A DNA stretch of 50,298 nucleotides from Undibacterium sp. (GCF_030651495.1 NZ_JAUSFI010000137.1:1-50298), one strand, 5' to 3'; positions 12,530-21,336 are shown, counted from the stretch's first letter. Notes: generated by a model not told the origin, from the letters alone. Program-made: numbers and translations.

Positions 12530-12609
12530 TGTAACGGCGCGGCGGGTTTGGCTCCCGTTTGCGCTGGTTTTGTCACCGTAAATTTTGTGAATTTGCAGCT
12601 TATTTGTCA
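12530..12609 (+). other. Phage right end with putative transposase-binding sites
   Basis: Counting from the terminal T at 12530, TTTGGCTC lies at positions 18-25 (12547-12554). TTTGTCAC follows at 12568-12575 and again at 12602-12609, each followed by similar AT-rich bases. By analogy with Mu R1-R3 these are likely MuA-type binding sites. The L end has TTTGTCAC at the same offset. Confidence 0.6.
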
Positions 12610-12677
12610 CTATGAAATTAAAGGCCACTACAGGTGGACTTCTTTTTACTACTGAATTTACACTGCTAATGCCGTAC

Positions 12678-13034
12678 CTATTCCCCGTATGACCTATTTT
12701 CTAGCCAAGGCAGCCTAACCGGTGAAATTATGAAGGTGACTCCGTTAGTATTTTGCTTCCAAGCAAACCCATATTTAAAAGAACCACTGCCAGGGAATGG
12801 GAGCCAGAACACATACGATTTACCTTGAACTTCACCCTCCCAGCCCTGTTCGTATGCGGCTGACTTTGCTTCGTGGTACACGGATAAAAAATAGTCTACT
12901 GAGTCTTTTTCTGAGATGTATCCCTGAAGTTTTGCATGCGCTTCATCAATAGCTAGTGTCTCTAAAAACGCTTCTACCGTACTCAAGCCCTCCCAGCCAT
13001 GGTCGATTGGCTCCATGCTATAGGCACTCCACAT
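12678..13034 (-). CDS. Unknown protein at the phage right end, 118 aa
   Basis: A soluble acidic 118-residue protein rich in Trp, Tyr and Phe (for example EQGWEGEVQGKSYVFWLPFPG), with no motif I can assign. An AAGGGGGA ribosome binding site precedes the ATG. It lies downstream of the methylase, between it and the phage right end, the place where Mu-like phages carry host-interaction or anti-restriction accessory genes. It lacks the TTTAACG heptamer, in line with late acquisition, though the gene is short. Function unknown. Confidence 0.7.
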   Translation of the reverse strand: MWSAYSMEPIDHGWEGLSTVEAFLETLAIDEAHAKLQGYISEKDSVDYFLSVYHEAKSAAYEQGWEGEVQGKSYVFWLPFPGSGSFKYGFAWKQNTNGVTFIISPVRLPWLENRSYGE

Positions 13035-13119
13035 ATTTCCCCCTTATTAGTTTTTCGAGTCATCATTCTATGAGGTAAAACAAACCAAAGTAAGGGGGGG
13101 GTATTGTTATTCAGCTCTG

Positions 13120-13911
13120 TTAGAACAGACTATCCATGAAGCCAGGTTCCCAATTCATGATTACAAGCTCCTTGCTGGTCTCGGCCTGTCCATGGGCGTT
13201 GGCAACGCTGTATTTGATGTCTAGCCCCATCATATGCAGGCCATCAAAGGCTTTGCGGATGTCTGGGTGATCGTTGATTGACACCATGACCTTGCCTTTA
13301 CAGGTACGCATGAAGTCGGCCATTTGCTCGTATTGTTCAAAACCGAAGTCAACGCCATAACCCTCGGTTTCCCAGTATGGCGGGTCGCAATAGAAGAAGG
13401 TATGTGGCCTGTCGTAGCGTTTCATGCAGTCTTGCCACGTTAAATTTTCAACATAGGTACCGGACAGGCGCAGGTGGGCTGCGCTCAGTGCTTCTTCTAT
13501 GCGACAGAGGTTGATGGGTGAGCCGGTGGTGGCGGTACCGAAGTTTTGGCCGCTGACTTTGCCCCCAAAGGCGTGCTGCTGTAAATAATAGAAGCGGGCA
13601 GCACGCTGAATGTCAGTGAGGGTTTCCAGTGGTGTGTCTTTCTGCCACTTGAAGATCTGGCGGCTGCTGATTGCCCACTTGAATTGTCTGACGAACTCTT
13701 CCAGGTGGTGCTGCACCACCCTGTAGAGATTGACCAATTCGCCGTTGATGTCATTAATGACCTCGGTAGGCGCTGGGAATGGACGCAGGAAATACAGAGC
13801 GGCACCGCCACAGAATACCTCTACATAGCATTCATGCTTAGGAAAGAGCGGGATGAGTTTATCGGCTAAGCGGCGCTTGCCGCCGAGCCATGGGATGATG
13901 GGATTCGTCAT
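13120..13911 (-). CDS. dam: DNA adenine methylase, D12 class
   Basis: N6-adenine DNA methyltransferase, 263 residues. Order of motifs is that of the alpha-class (Dam/DpnM-like): PWLGGKRR (residues 7-14), the SAM-binding VEVFCGGAAL (30-39) and the catalytic DPPY (176-179, in YCDPPYW). The likely target is GATC by family, but the recognition loop cannot be read by eye. It occupies the slot that mom has in Mu, directly after com, so it probably protects phage DNA from restriction. The start at MTNPIIPW has the family N-terminus and lies inside the 3' end of com (53-bp overlap), which suggests translational control by Com. Confidence 0.9.
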   Translation of the reverse strand: MTNPIIPWLGGKRRLADKLIPLFPKHECYVEVFCGGAALYFLRPFPAPTEVINDINGELVNLYRVVQHHLEEFVRQFKWAISSRQIFKWQKDTPLETLTDIQRAARFYYLQQHAFGGKVSGQNFGTATTGSPINLCRIEEALSAAHLRLSGTYVENLTWQDCMKRYDRPHTFFYCDPPYWETEGYGVDFGFEQYEQMADFMRTCKGKVMVSINDHPDIRKAFDGLHMMGLDIKYSVANAHGQAETSKELVIMNWEPGFMDSLF

Positions 13912-14068
13912 TGCTGTTTGCTTCGATTGGCGCTCTAAGGCGTTCTGGGGTGGCACTCGCGGCGCTCAACTGATTTAATGTGCTGCATCGTGGACATTTG
14001 ATGTTAAGTCGACGATATTCACCTTCTGCTAATTTTTTGTGGCAATTGCCACAGCGGATGTCCTGCAT
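13859..14068 (-). CDS. com: Com-like zinc-finger translational regulator
   Basis: A 69-residue protein beginning MQDIRCGNCHKKL with Cys6/Cys9 and a second pair Cys25/Cys28 (IKCPRC), the layout of Mu Com, an RNA-binding zinc finger that opens the mom translation start. Here the downstream gene is a Dam-type methylase and its start lies within com, so the same coupling probably applies to dam. The C-terminal 35 residues are basic and low in structure. The start codon overlaps one TTTAACG heptamer, which sits between the AGGGG ribosome-binding segment and the ATG. Confidence 0.85.
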   Translation of the reverse strand: MQDIRCGNCHKKLAEGEYRRLNIKCPRCSTLNQLSAASATPERLRAPIEANSNDESHHPMARRQAPLSR

Positions 14069-14153
14069 TTAACGCCCCTGTGCTAAGATTCGCCGCCTCC
14101 GATCGGGGTGGCAGAGCCTTGGTTTGTGCGCAGGTACTACTGCAATCGAATGG

Positions 14154-14181
14154 CCGGAGCGGTGTTGACGCATCGCTCCGG
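14154..14181 (-). other. Hairpin upstream of com
   Basis: CCGGAGCG (14154-14161) pairs with CGCTCCGG (14174-14181) over a 12-base loop. It lies between the tailspike stop and com. The loop contains AACACC on the minus strand, part of the late-promoter box, so this may be a diverged fourth late promoter or a weak terminator; neither is proven. Confidence 0.45.
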
Positions 14182-14213
14182 TCGCTCTGTTCTTTAACGC
14201 TAACTACTTAATC

Positions 14214-16367
14214 TCATAGCGTCACGCCATTACACCCCACCATCTGCACCGATCCATTCGCCAGATCTGTCGCCACGGTATTGCCGTTGCCGTTCAATCC
14301 GACCCCAGTGATACGAGTGAAAGTCGCCGTACCCTTGGCAAATCCTTTGGCGAAACCTTCGACGCGACCTGGCCCCATGTAGCCATCGCCCATGCCACCG
14401 TTAAACATCACGCCAAACCCGGTGGCATCGGGGCCAACCATGGAAAACGCATGGATGCGCCAACCAGTGACAGAATCAAGATAGACGGCACCACTGGCAT
14501 GACGATAGCCCGAGGTAGTGAGTTTCCCGATATCCCAGCCATTGCACGCGCTATCGACTTGCAATGCCTTGGTAGTAATCGCACCGGCTGACTCTAAATG
14601 CAAATTAGTAATGTACGACCCGGCAATCGCCGGATTCGCAAAATGCACCGTTGGATTGACCGAGCTACCGCCCGACCATACTCCGTGGAGGTCGGTAATT
14701 TTGACTTTGCCGCGCGCCTGGAGCAAGCGGTTACCGTGATTGATCGCTTCAATGCGTCGAATTGATACCTCGGATGTCGTTTCTGTATACAGCCCTTGAT
14801 TGGTCCCGATATCAATCAAGCGCAGAGTGTCAATGGATATAGCACTACCGCCAGCCGCGCCCACTGCGCGAACGGCAAATGAACCACCGCTGACGCCTGC
14901 TGGGTCTAGTCGCACTTCCATGAGGCCAATGGTGACGTTGCAGCGTTGCGAGTCAGCGTCCGGATCGCCAAAGCTGAGACCGTTACGGCGCACGTTATTC
15001 GCGTACCAGCTGCCGATATGGATGCCGTGATTTGTTTTACCAAAATAGACTGAGCCAGTCTCATCAAACACCACTTGATTTAGTTCATAACCACGACTTC
15101 CGGCCGGATTTTGGCTAGTGCGTAAAATATCGATGTCGAGATCCCAGGCACGATTCGTCCATAGCCCTTTAACGTGTTGCGACTGTACGGCGCCATCCGA
15201 GTCTTGCAGCGTTCCCGCATAAACGTCCCTAGCGAAGGCATCGATCCTAAGCTCTTTGAAGGTATGGCCCCCGCCCGTGATGTAGGCACCGTGATAGCCG
15301 GAGTCTTTAATATGCACATAGCCGAATTTACAGTTGCGCGGATTCCACGCATTGCCGTCCATCGCCAGCGCGGCATCGGTATTCGCGCCGCTGGCATCGT
15401 CGATGATCAACTCTCCAATCCGTAAACCATCGGTACCAGCATATATGTGCGCCCCTCGGCAAGTGGTGCCAGGATAGCCGCTATGGTTAGCCGGATCGCT
15501 TTTCACCCATACCCGCTCTGCATAGCAGTCTTTTGCGTTGATGGTGCCGAAGCGATCAGTTGTCGTGAAGCGGCCTGTAATCACCACGTTTTTAATCGGC
15601 CGGTTATTCACGGCCGCGCCCCAAGTTGTGATCCCGCTTTCATCAGGGCCGATTTGTGCAAATGTCAGGTTACTAGCGCCGGTGACGGTGACGGCGATAT
15701 CGTCGGTGTTGAAGTCTACCGACCCCGCGCCGGTTAAATACACATCCCGTACTTGTAGGCGCGCCCCGGTGAGATAACCGTGCGGCACTGTCGTGGCTAT
15801 CGTCACAACGTTGGCGACACGGGCAATCGTAGCAATCGGTGCGGTAGTTGGGTTTGGGTCGCTAATCAGATGCAAGACGCCGCCAAACACAGCCCCATCT
15901 TCAAAATGGAAACTGGCACCGCTATAGGAACTGTCTAAATTAATGCCGCCAGCGTAGTAGCCGCGCTTAAACACGACTTTTTTTGTTTTTGCGGCTGTCA
16001 GCATCTTGCCCCATACGCCGTTCGGATTGCTCGCTTCCCAATTCGTGATGCCGTCTGGGACGATGCCAAAATCAGCCGCGCTGACAATTTCGCGCAACTT
16101 GTCCGACACAATTCGACTGACCGCGCCATCTTCAGCCGATTGATATTCAATCGCGAGCTTTGAGATCGCAGCATAAAATTGATCTTTGTCATCGGCCGGT
16201 ACCAGATTGGCGCGCTCAATTACACGGACAATCGCTTCTTGCATTGAGTTGCACCATTCGGCCGACAGATAAGTTGGGTCGGAAACACCAGGAATTGCCA
16301 CCGCAAAACCATCTTTACCCGCGCCGAAATAATCGACTGCCCGATTTACCGTGTTAATACGTTTCAT
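14214..16367 (-). CDS. Tailspike/tail fibre with beta-helix body, 717 aa
   Basis: A 717-residue receptor-binding protein. Residues 1-70 (MKRINTVNRAVDYFGAGKDG... to AISKLA) are a virion-attachment region closely similar to the start of the neighbouring fibre at 16684. Then a segment typical of tailspikes (FGIVPDGITNW...GVWGKML, about 110-135) leads into a long body of short repeated beta-strand turns rich in Gly, Asn and Asp, as in right-handed parallel beta-helices of polysaccharide-binding or -degrading spikes. I cannot assign catalytic residues. Preceded by 2 bp from the gene at 16370, in the late tail operon. Confidence 0.8.
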   Translation of the reverse strand: MKRINTVNRAVDYFGAGKDGFAVAIPGVSDPTYLSAEWCNSMQEAIVRVIERANLVPADDKDQFYAAISKLAIEYQSAEDGAVSRIVSDKLREIVSAADFGIVPDGITNWEASNPNGVWGKMLTAAKTKKVVFKRGYYAGGINLDSSYSGASFHFEDGAVFGGVLHLISDPNPTTAPIATIARVANVVTIATTVPHGYLTGARLQVRDVYLTGAGSVDFNTDDIAVTVTGASNLTFAQIGPDESGITTWGAAVNNRPIKNVVITGRFTTTDRFGTINAKDCYAERVWVKSDPANHSGYPGTTCRGAHIYAGTDGLRIGELIIDDASGANTDAALAMDGNAWNPRNCKFGYVHIKDSGYHGAYITGGGHTFKELRIDAFARDVYAGTLQDSDGAVQSQHVKGLWTNRAWDLDIDILRTSQNPAGSRGYELNQVVFDETGSVYFGKTNHGIHIGSWYANNVRRNGLSFGDPDADSQRCNVTIGLMEVRLDPAGVSGGSFAVRAVGAAGGSAISIDTLRLIDIGTNQGLYTETTSEVSIRRIEAINHGNRLLQARGKVKITDLHGVWSGGSSVNPTVHFANPAIAGSYITNLHLESAGAITTKALQVDSACNGWDIGKLTTSGYRHASGAVYLDSVTGWRIHAFSMVGPDATGFGVMFNGGMGDGYMGPGRVEGFAKGFAKGTATFTRITGVGLNGNGNTVATDLANGSVQMVGCNGVTL

Positions 16368-16369
16368 GA

Positions 16370-16687
16370 CTACCCTTCAATCAGTTTTTGTGTTTGTGAA
16401 ATAGCTGTCTGAACTACTTTGCTGGCCAGCTGGATTGCAATACTGCGGCTAGTCTCAGTTGCTGCCACTACTTCATTACGAAATGACTCTGCAGCCGCCG
16501 CGCCTTGGCGCACTTCCTGTGTCGCGTTGATCAATAACATCGGTAGCCAGGTGATCGCGCAGGACCATTCGTCAACTTGTTGGCCGGACTGCGGATTCGT
16601 GCCGCGCACTTGCGTAAACCAGTTGCAGCCAAGGCCCATGCAATCTTTTTTTATCAGGGGACAAAATTTACCGGGTTCTAGTTTCAA
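16370..16687 (-). CDS. Small Cys-rich tail-region protein, 105 aa
   Basis: A 105-residue protein of a family often seen between tail fibre genes of Mu-like phages. Its start has CPLIKKDCMGLGCNWFTQVRG with three Cys and a fourth at SCAITWLP, suggesting a metal or disulfide site. The second half is an amphipathic helix (AAAESFRNEVVAATETSR...). The start is probably TTG at 16687, overlapping the TGA of the upstream fibre gene by three bases, so translation is coupled. The role is unknown; a fibre-assembly helper is a guess from location only. Confidence 0.75.
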   Translation of the reverse strand: MKLEPGKFCPLIKKDCMGLGCNWFTQVRGTNPQSGQQVDEWSCAITWLPMLLINATQEVRQGAAAAESFRNEVVAATETSRSIAIQLASKVVQTAISQTQKLIEG

Positions 16688-17568
16688 TTTCTGCTCGCAA
16701 TGATGATGTCGACGTACGCGACGTCGAGGTTAATGGTGTGGGTGTGAGTGTCGCCGTTACCAACGGAACTTGTCGCTTGCGTACCGGTCTGCTGCATCAC
16801 GCTATTCGTGCCAGCTGCGCCTTGTCCGACACCATTGGTACCAGCTGATTGATGGGTATGAGCTGGAAGCTGGGCGATAGTCAGAGAAGTGGCACCGACG
16901 CTGCCATTCACGAATGCCGCGCTGAATGCCACAGTGCCGCCGCTCGCAGCTGCACCACTGACCACGCGTAGCAACTTGTCGTTATGCGTGACGACTTTAG
17001 TCCAGCCGACAGGCGCCACACTTTGCGCAAACAGCATCTGTGTGCCGACAGGAAATCGAGTTTCTTTTGTCGCCAGGGCATTCGTCATCGTGGCCGCGAA
17101 ATTTGCATCGTTCCCGAGTGCGGCCGCGAGTTCATTCAGGGTATCCAACGCGGCTGGCGAGGAATTGACTAGCGCCGCGATTTGCCCGGTAATTTGTGAT
17201 ACTACCCAGGGCTCAAAAGCAAAATTTCCCTGGTCAACGCCATCAACCTCCGCCTTGAGTTTTGCGCCAGCAGCTTTGCCGATCTTGACTAAGCCAGCAA
17301 TCTGGCCGATGCCGCCTGACTGTGTGACTCGGTTTAACGCTGCCTGATTGGCGATCCACTGAATCGCTGTCGTGAATTGGTCAAAATCAGCTTCGGACAA
17401 TGCGATGCCTGCCGCTTCAATCGTTCTGACGACCGCTTCCTGCACGCCGTTAAACCATTTTGCAGTGAGCTGCGTAGCTTGCGATACGCCTGGCACCTGC
17501 TCTTTTAGTCCATCTTTGCCAGGCGCGAACAGATCAATTGCGCGGTCTATGGTGTCGATACGTTTCAT
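16684..17568 (-). CDS. Tail fibre with collar-like domain, 294 aa
   Basis: A 294-residue tail fibre. The N-terminal 75 residues (MKRIDTIDRAIDLFAPGKDG...) match the attachment region of the 717-residue tailspike. A middle helical and linker part (GGIGQIAGLVKIG..., ALDTLNELAAALGNDANF) follows. The C-terminus resembles phage tail collar domains (PVGTQMLFAQSVAPVGWTK, about 190-210), with His-rich HTHQ and HTHTI stretches that could bind metal in a trimeric tip. ATGA overlap with the upstream gp48-like gene. Two fibres with one attachment module suggest alternative or branched receptor-binding. Confidence 0.82.
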   Translation of the reverse strand: MKRIDTIDRAIDLFAPGKDGLKEQVPGVSQATQLTAKWFNGVQEAVVRTIEAAGIALSEADFDQFTTAIQWIANQAALNRVTQSGGIGQIAGLVKIGKAAGAKLKAEVDGVDQGNFAFEPWVVSQITGQIAALVNSSPAALDTLNELAAALGNDANFAATMTNALATKETRFPVGTQMLFAQSVAPVGWTKVVTHNDKLLRVVSGAAASGGTVAFSAAFVNGSVGATSLTIAQLPAHTHQSAGTNGVGQGAAGTNSVMQQTGTQATSSVGNGDTHTHTINLDVAYVDIIIASRN

Positions 17569-18143
17569 GGGATCGCTTTGTAGGTAAATTTAACATAGGT
17601 ATGTGCTGGTTTTAATCGCATGAAGACACATTCGAGCTGGCTGAATGTGTAGCTGTCTACCCGACTATTGCAAGTGGAATCAGCACGCATGAAGGTATGG
17701 TTATTTCCCTGGTGCGGCAAATTCACTTGCCACAAAAACCGCCAAGGTGTCTCCCTGATGGCTGACTCACAGTGCATCTCGCAATGAACGGGCTTGAATT
17801 CTGTAATCGTGGTGTCGACGTAACCCAGATCAGTTGCTAGTTGTAGAAAATATTTTTTTGACAGGCCGCCACCGGCCCTGACTTTCGCTACCAGGCTTGC
17901 ACGGCGTTCTGCGACTGTTTGTGCAGTGGCACGGCAGCTGTCTGGCAAGCCATAGACACGCTCCCAATCGGTCAAGGTCGCGACGCAGGTATCTGGGAAG
18001 AATTCATCTAGCAAGCTGTCACCAAGCGTTAAAGCCGCATCCATCACGGCCCCTTCGGCATGCAGCTCTATAGAAAGTTGGCTGCCGTTTGGGTCATAAG
18101 CGTTGGGTGGTAATAGACGCTTCAATATGTCGCTATGGGTCAT
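17565..18143 (-). CDS. Mu gp48-like baseplate/tail protein (DUF2313)
   Basis: A 192-residue protein of the YmfQ/DUF2313 family, equivalent to Mu gp48, which in Mu-like phages lies between the gpJ-type baseplate wedge and the fibres. Seen features: MTHSDILKRLLPPNAYDPNG start, ADTCVATL-like core with DWERVYGLP, and RRASLVAKVRAGGGLSKKYF. The ATG at 18143 was chosen over a TTG one codon upstream. It overlaps the fibre start by ATGA. Confidence 0.82.
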   Translation of the reverse strand: MTHSDILKRLLPPNAYDPNGSQLSIELHAEGAVMDAALTLGDSLLDEFFPDTCVATLTDWERVYGLPDSCRATAQTVAERRASLVAKVRAGGGLSKKYFLQLATDLGYVDTTITEFKPVHCEMHCESAIRETPWRFLWQVNLPHQGNNHTFMRADSTCNSRVDSYTFSQLECVFMRLKPAHTYVKFTYKAIP

Positions 18144-18147
18144 CAAC

Positions 18148-19209
18148 TCATGTCCCCAGTGTTAATAGCCCCAGTGCGGGGATTTGCACATGGCTAGCGT
18201 CTACTAGCGTGATGACGTTCGCGGCTGGGGCGATGGGAGTCACGTCGACCACGCCATCGATGTCTGACAACAAAGAAAATAAACGGCTCTTGTAGGCAGT
18301 ATCGCCCGGCACAAAATTACTGAAATAGGCCGCCATCAGCACTTGTGCTTGGGTCGTGACTGCTGCCAATGTGGTGCCACTTTTTAACACCAGGACAGCG
18401 CTGATAGCGATAATCACCGGCTGTGGGCTGAGCGCCATAAAGTCACTAGTAGCCGGGCGGGTATCGTCAATATGTGCCTGCGTCGCCGCCAGCAGATCGC
18501 TTGACGGCGACGCACCGTTAGATAGGATGGCAACATCAACAGAGCCGACACCGCGCCGTCCGGCGTAGCAAAATGCTTGCGTTACGCCTGGCACTTCCAG
18601 CGCCCAGCGCACATAGTCGTATTTATTACCGCCTGCGGGGGGCTGGCGTAAACGGGCTAGTAAGCGCGTCAGTAAAGAAGCGATGCTTTCATTGTCGGTA
18701 CCGCCTGTCATGGTGTTGATTAAACCAGCGGAGACGACACCAGCGGGCGCGGCGGTGAGGGTCACCGTGGTATTAACGGCTTGATTGCCTGCCAATCCTG
18801 GCATGCTGGCACGGGCGGCAATTGACAGACTACCGCCTGCAGGGATGGTCCCTGCTACCGTGGTCAAGTAGGCGCTGCCGTCGAGTGGTTTGCATTCCGT
18901 ACCAATATTGATAATCGCACCAGGCGTACCGTTAAATGTGATGGTACCGGTGGCAGCATTCGCGGCTTTAAGCGTCAGCAAATAGAATGCTGCATGACGC
19001 AGCAGGTAATCGTCATCTGCGGTATCTGGCAGCATTTGCCGTGACATCCACACTTGATGTTGATAGACGCCCTCCAGGGCGGCGGCGGTGGAATTGCTGC
19101 GTAGTCTAAAATCAGAATCGGCACCGACTACCGCTTGCGGATTTTGATTGACGATATCGCGCAACACCGCATCGCGGATCTGCTCAAAATTAGGGACGGT
19201 AAATGACAT
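18148..19209 (-). CDS. Baseplate wedge protein, gp47/J-like
   Basis: A 353-residue baseplate J-like protein (Mu gp47, related to P2 gpJ and T4 gp6), which forms the wedges between the tube hub and the fibres of contractile tails. The N-terminus (FTVPNFEQIRDAVLRDIVNQNP) and the central DDYLLRHAAFYLLTLKAA...GGTDNESIASLLTRLLARLRQPPAGGNKYDYVRWALEVPGV are typical. The one-base overlap with the gpW-like gene and the next gene 5 bp downstream place it in the compact tail operon. Confidence 0.88.
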   Translation of the reverse strand: MSFTVPNFEQIRDAVLRDIVNQNPQAVVGADSDFRLRSNSTAAALEGVYQHQVWMSRQMLPDTADDDYLLRHAAFYLLTLKAANAATGTITFNGTPGAIINIGTECKPLDGSAYLTTVAGTIPAGGSLSIAARASMPGLAGNQAVNTTVTLTAAPAGVVSAGLINTMTGGTDNESIASLLTRLLARLRQPPAGGNKYDYVRWALEVPGVTQAFCYAGRRGVGSVDVAILSNGASPSSDLLAATQAHIDDTRPATSDFMALSPQPVIIAISAVLVLKSGTTLAAVTTQAQVLMAAYFSNFVPGDTAYKSRLFSLLSDIDGVVDVTPIAPAANVITLVDASHVQIPALGLLTLGT

Positions 19210-19592
19210 CAGATGACCTTGATCGGAAAGTGGAAAGTTTGGCGTTCGCCACTGGCGGCATCGACCTCTATCGACAACTGCTGGCGGCCCGCAGATGAGG
19301 CATCTTTATAACGCTCGACAGAAACCAGAATACGCGTGGCGCGGCCATCGACGATTAAGGGTGTTAACGCTGTTTCGGCGTATTGCTTGGTCAGTACCGC
19401 GATGCGGGCCAAGTCTTTTTCTCGGGTTAGCTCATGCAAGCGACTACCCAGCGTGGGATCAGCCCAGTAGCTGCCGAGTGGCGTCATCAGGCGCAGATAC
19501 ACCGCGTTGGCCAGCCCTGCCATCGGGGCGCGCACCGGCGCACCATTGGTTACGACATAGTCAGCAGTGAATGGATTGATATACGCGTCCAT
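19209..19592 (-). CDS. Baseplate protein, gp46/GPW-gp25 family
   Basis: A 127-residue member of the GPW/gp25 family (Mu gp46), which plugs into the baseplate hub and shares fold with T4 gp25, initiating sheath polymerisation. It shows the ADPTLGSRLHEL and ALTPLIVDGRATRI segments common in the family. The start ATG at 19592 overlaps the gpV stop (TGATG); an in-frame GTG lies one codon upstream. One of the few lines on which tail-sheath contraction depends. Confidence 0.83.
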   Translation of the reverse strand: MDAYINPFTADYVVTNGAPVRAPMAGLANAVYLRLMTPLGSYWADPTLGSRLHELTREKDLARIAVLTKQYAETALTPLIVDGRATRILVSVERYKDASSAGRQQLSIEVDAASGERQTFHFPIKVI

Positions 19593-20200
19593 CACATCTG
19601 CGCATCGGGTGCTGTGGTGCCGCTGCCATTGTGATGGCCGTTGTAGGCGGTACGCATGGCTGTCATAGTCTTGTTGCCATGGTCGGCGATATCGCCCTGG
19701 GCTGTGAGATTAACAGCGACCAGCACATTTTTCTGTGCGTGGATGTCGCCATCGACAGTCAGGTCTCCGGTCATGTGAAACTGCGGCGTGTCGGCGGTCA
19801 CACTAGGGGTGTTCTTGATGGTGACAGGCAGACCGCCGCCGTTGATCACGATGCCAGTGCGGGTTAAATGCACCGATTGTCCCAGGTCGTCGTAGATCGC
19901 GACTTCGCCCGTTTTTAACGCCTTCAGGCGGTAGCTCGTATGCTCCGTGGCGATGATGATGCCGTGCGCAGTCTTGCCACCGAGTGGAATGACGACCGCT
20001 TGCGTCCCTGCCGGTGGCGCTGAGGTGTAGCCATAGTGCTGCATCAGCTCATTGTCTTGTAACTGCTCACCGGCTACGCCATCGGCCTGGATCAAGGTGA
20101 TAGGCGTCTTAGTATTGATCGCGGTTAGCACGGCGCGAAATGGCGGGCGCTCGCTTGCCATGGCACGGTTAATCATGCGGCGCAACATCTCTGGACTCAT
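19592..20200 (-). CDS. Baseplate spike protein, gp45/gpV-like
   Basis: A 202-residue baseplate assembly protein V, the membrane-piercing spike. The OB-fold N-terminus (residues 15-95), the beta-rich middle (GEVAIYDDLGQSVHLTRTGIVINGGG) and the C-terminal needle with a HHNGSG tip, an HxH-like iron site, match the gpV family. ATGA overlap with gpP upstream and TGATG with gpW downstream. Confidence 0.87.
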   Translation of the reverse strand: MSPEMLRRMINRAMASERPPFRAVLTAINTKTPITLIQADGVAGEQLQDNELMQHYGYTSAPPAGTQAVVIPLGGKTAHGIIIATEHTSYRLKALKTGEVAIYDDLGQSVHLTRTGIVINGGGLPVTIKNTPSVTADTPQFHMTGDLTVDGDIHAQKNVLVAVNLTAQGDIADHGNKTMTAMRTAYNGHHNGSGTTAPDAQM

Positions 20201-21336
20201 GGCGTAGCTCCATTGGAGGCATCATAAACTTCACCGGCCAGACTGTTTTTGCCGAGTCGATGTTTGCGCTTATGTGGATGGGCATCGATCACCCAGACGC
20301 CGTCTTCTTTGAGTGTCAGCTCAGTGGTGGTACCGGATGAGCGGCTACGGCAGAATTTACGCCCCATCAGAAAAAAGATGCCGTCTATCTTCAGCACATC
20401 GGAGACCACACGCACGCGCTGCCCAGGCATCCACAATTGGCCGTCGCCTGACTCACCAGGTGCGTCAATCCGGTGGCCGAAGACTTTGGCGGTCAAGGTA
20501 AAGCCCTGCAGGCGAGAGTCGCCCATTAGCTTGCGGGCGCGCTCTTCACATAAAAACGGTGTATCGGTTTCATGATCGACGATGATCTTTGGCCGTGGCC
20601 AGGTGATGCCGCTATCCTTAGCGACCCCTTTTAGATTGTGCTTGCCACCTTCTTGTGCGGTAGCGTGGGTCTGGCCCAGTACGGTGATCTCGGAAAAACG
20701 GTCGGCGACGTTATCGGTGCGGCTTAATGATTCAACATTGCTACCGTTAAAATTTAAGCTCAGCACCGCTACTGGTGCTTTAGTGTAGTCAGGGCCGCCG
20801 ACGACTAAGGTGCCGTCCGGGTCAAACCATGGCCACAAGCCGTTGGCTTCCGCCGCATTTTTTAACGCATCCCATGCAGTGTCACCTGGCTCGATGTTAA
20901 TTTTTTCTCTGACAGCGCTGGTTTTTGCGTCGATACGAATATTTGTGATACCGAGCGGGCGCACGATGGATGACACGATCTCATCTAATGTCGCCATTTT
21001 GCGCACGAAGATCGGGGCGGAGCAATCGACCAGTTGCGCCGCGCTGTCGCGGCCACACAGGCGGACATCATGCGCGTTCTTGCTGACCGATTGCGCTAGT
21101 GTGTCAACGCGCCCGGTCATCACCAGATCGGAGCCGATCTTGATTTGCACTGGCGCACCGGCCGTCACGGAGTCGGGCAATACCCCGGCAGAAAAGCCTA
21201 TCGAGACATCCCAGGCGTCGGCCGGAGTCAGCAGATCCGAATCAATTTCGTAGGATTCCCACTGCGTGTGTGCCAGGCCGCCGATTAATAGTGCGACCTC
21301 TTCATTATCACGAGTAGCATTACTTGCTATAGACAT
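20197..21336 (-). CDS. Baseplate hub protein, gp44/gpP-like
   Basis: A 379-residue hub protein of the late-control-D/gp44 (Mu P) family, similar to T4 gp27, which links the tube to the spike. Seen: MSIASNA...EEVALLIGGLAHTQWESYEIDSDLLTPADAWDVSIG start, GRVDTLAQ, AGDTAWDALKNAAEANGLWPWFDPDGTLVVGG and LTLKEDGVWVIDA. The start at 21336 was chosen because it restores the conserved N-terminus; this gene overlaps the gpN stop by 17 bp. The in-frame upstream ATG would add unrelated residues. Confidence 0.86.
   Translation of the reverse strand: MSIASNATRDNEEVALLIGGLAHTQWESYEIDSDLLTPADAWDVSIGFSAGVLPDSVTAGAPVQIKIGSDLVMTGRVDTLAQSVSKNAHDVRLCGRDSAAQLVDCSAPIFVRKMATLDEIVSSIVRPLGITNIRIDAKTSAVREKINIEPGDTAWDALKNAAEANGLWPWFDPDGTLVVGGPDYTKAPVAVLSLNFNGSNVESLSRTDNVADRFSEITVLGQTHATAQEGGKHNLKGVAKDSGITWPRPKIIVDHETDTPFLCEERARKLMGDSRLQGFTLTAKVFGHRIDAPGESGDGQLWMPGQRVRVVSDVLKIDGIFFLMGRKFCRSRSSGTTTELTLKEDGVWVIDAHPHKRKHRLGKNSLAGEVYDASNGATP

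Noticed and set aside
12352..12576. Minus-strand frame of 74 codons at the prophage edge
   Set aside because: It crosses the inferred phage end and the inverted repeat and has no motif; most likely chance.
14157..14171. A fourth late-promoter box before com (Pmom-like)
   Set aside because: AACACC and GCC are present but the element is diverged, lies in a hairpin loop, and no -10-like hexamer follows at 18 nt. I note it only as possible.
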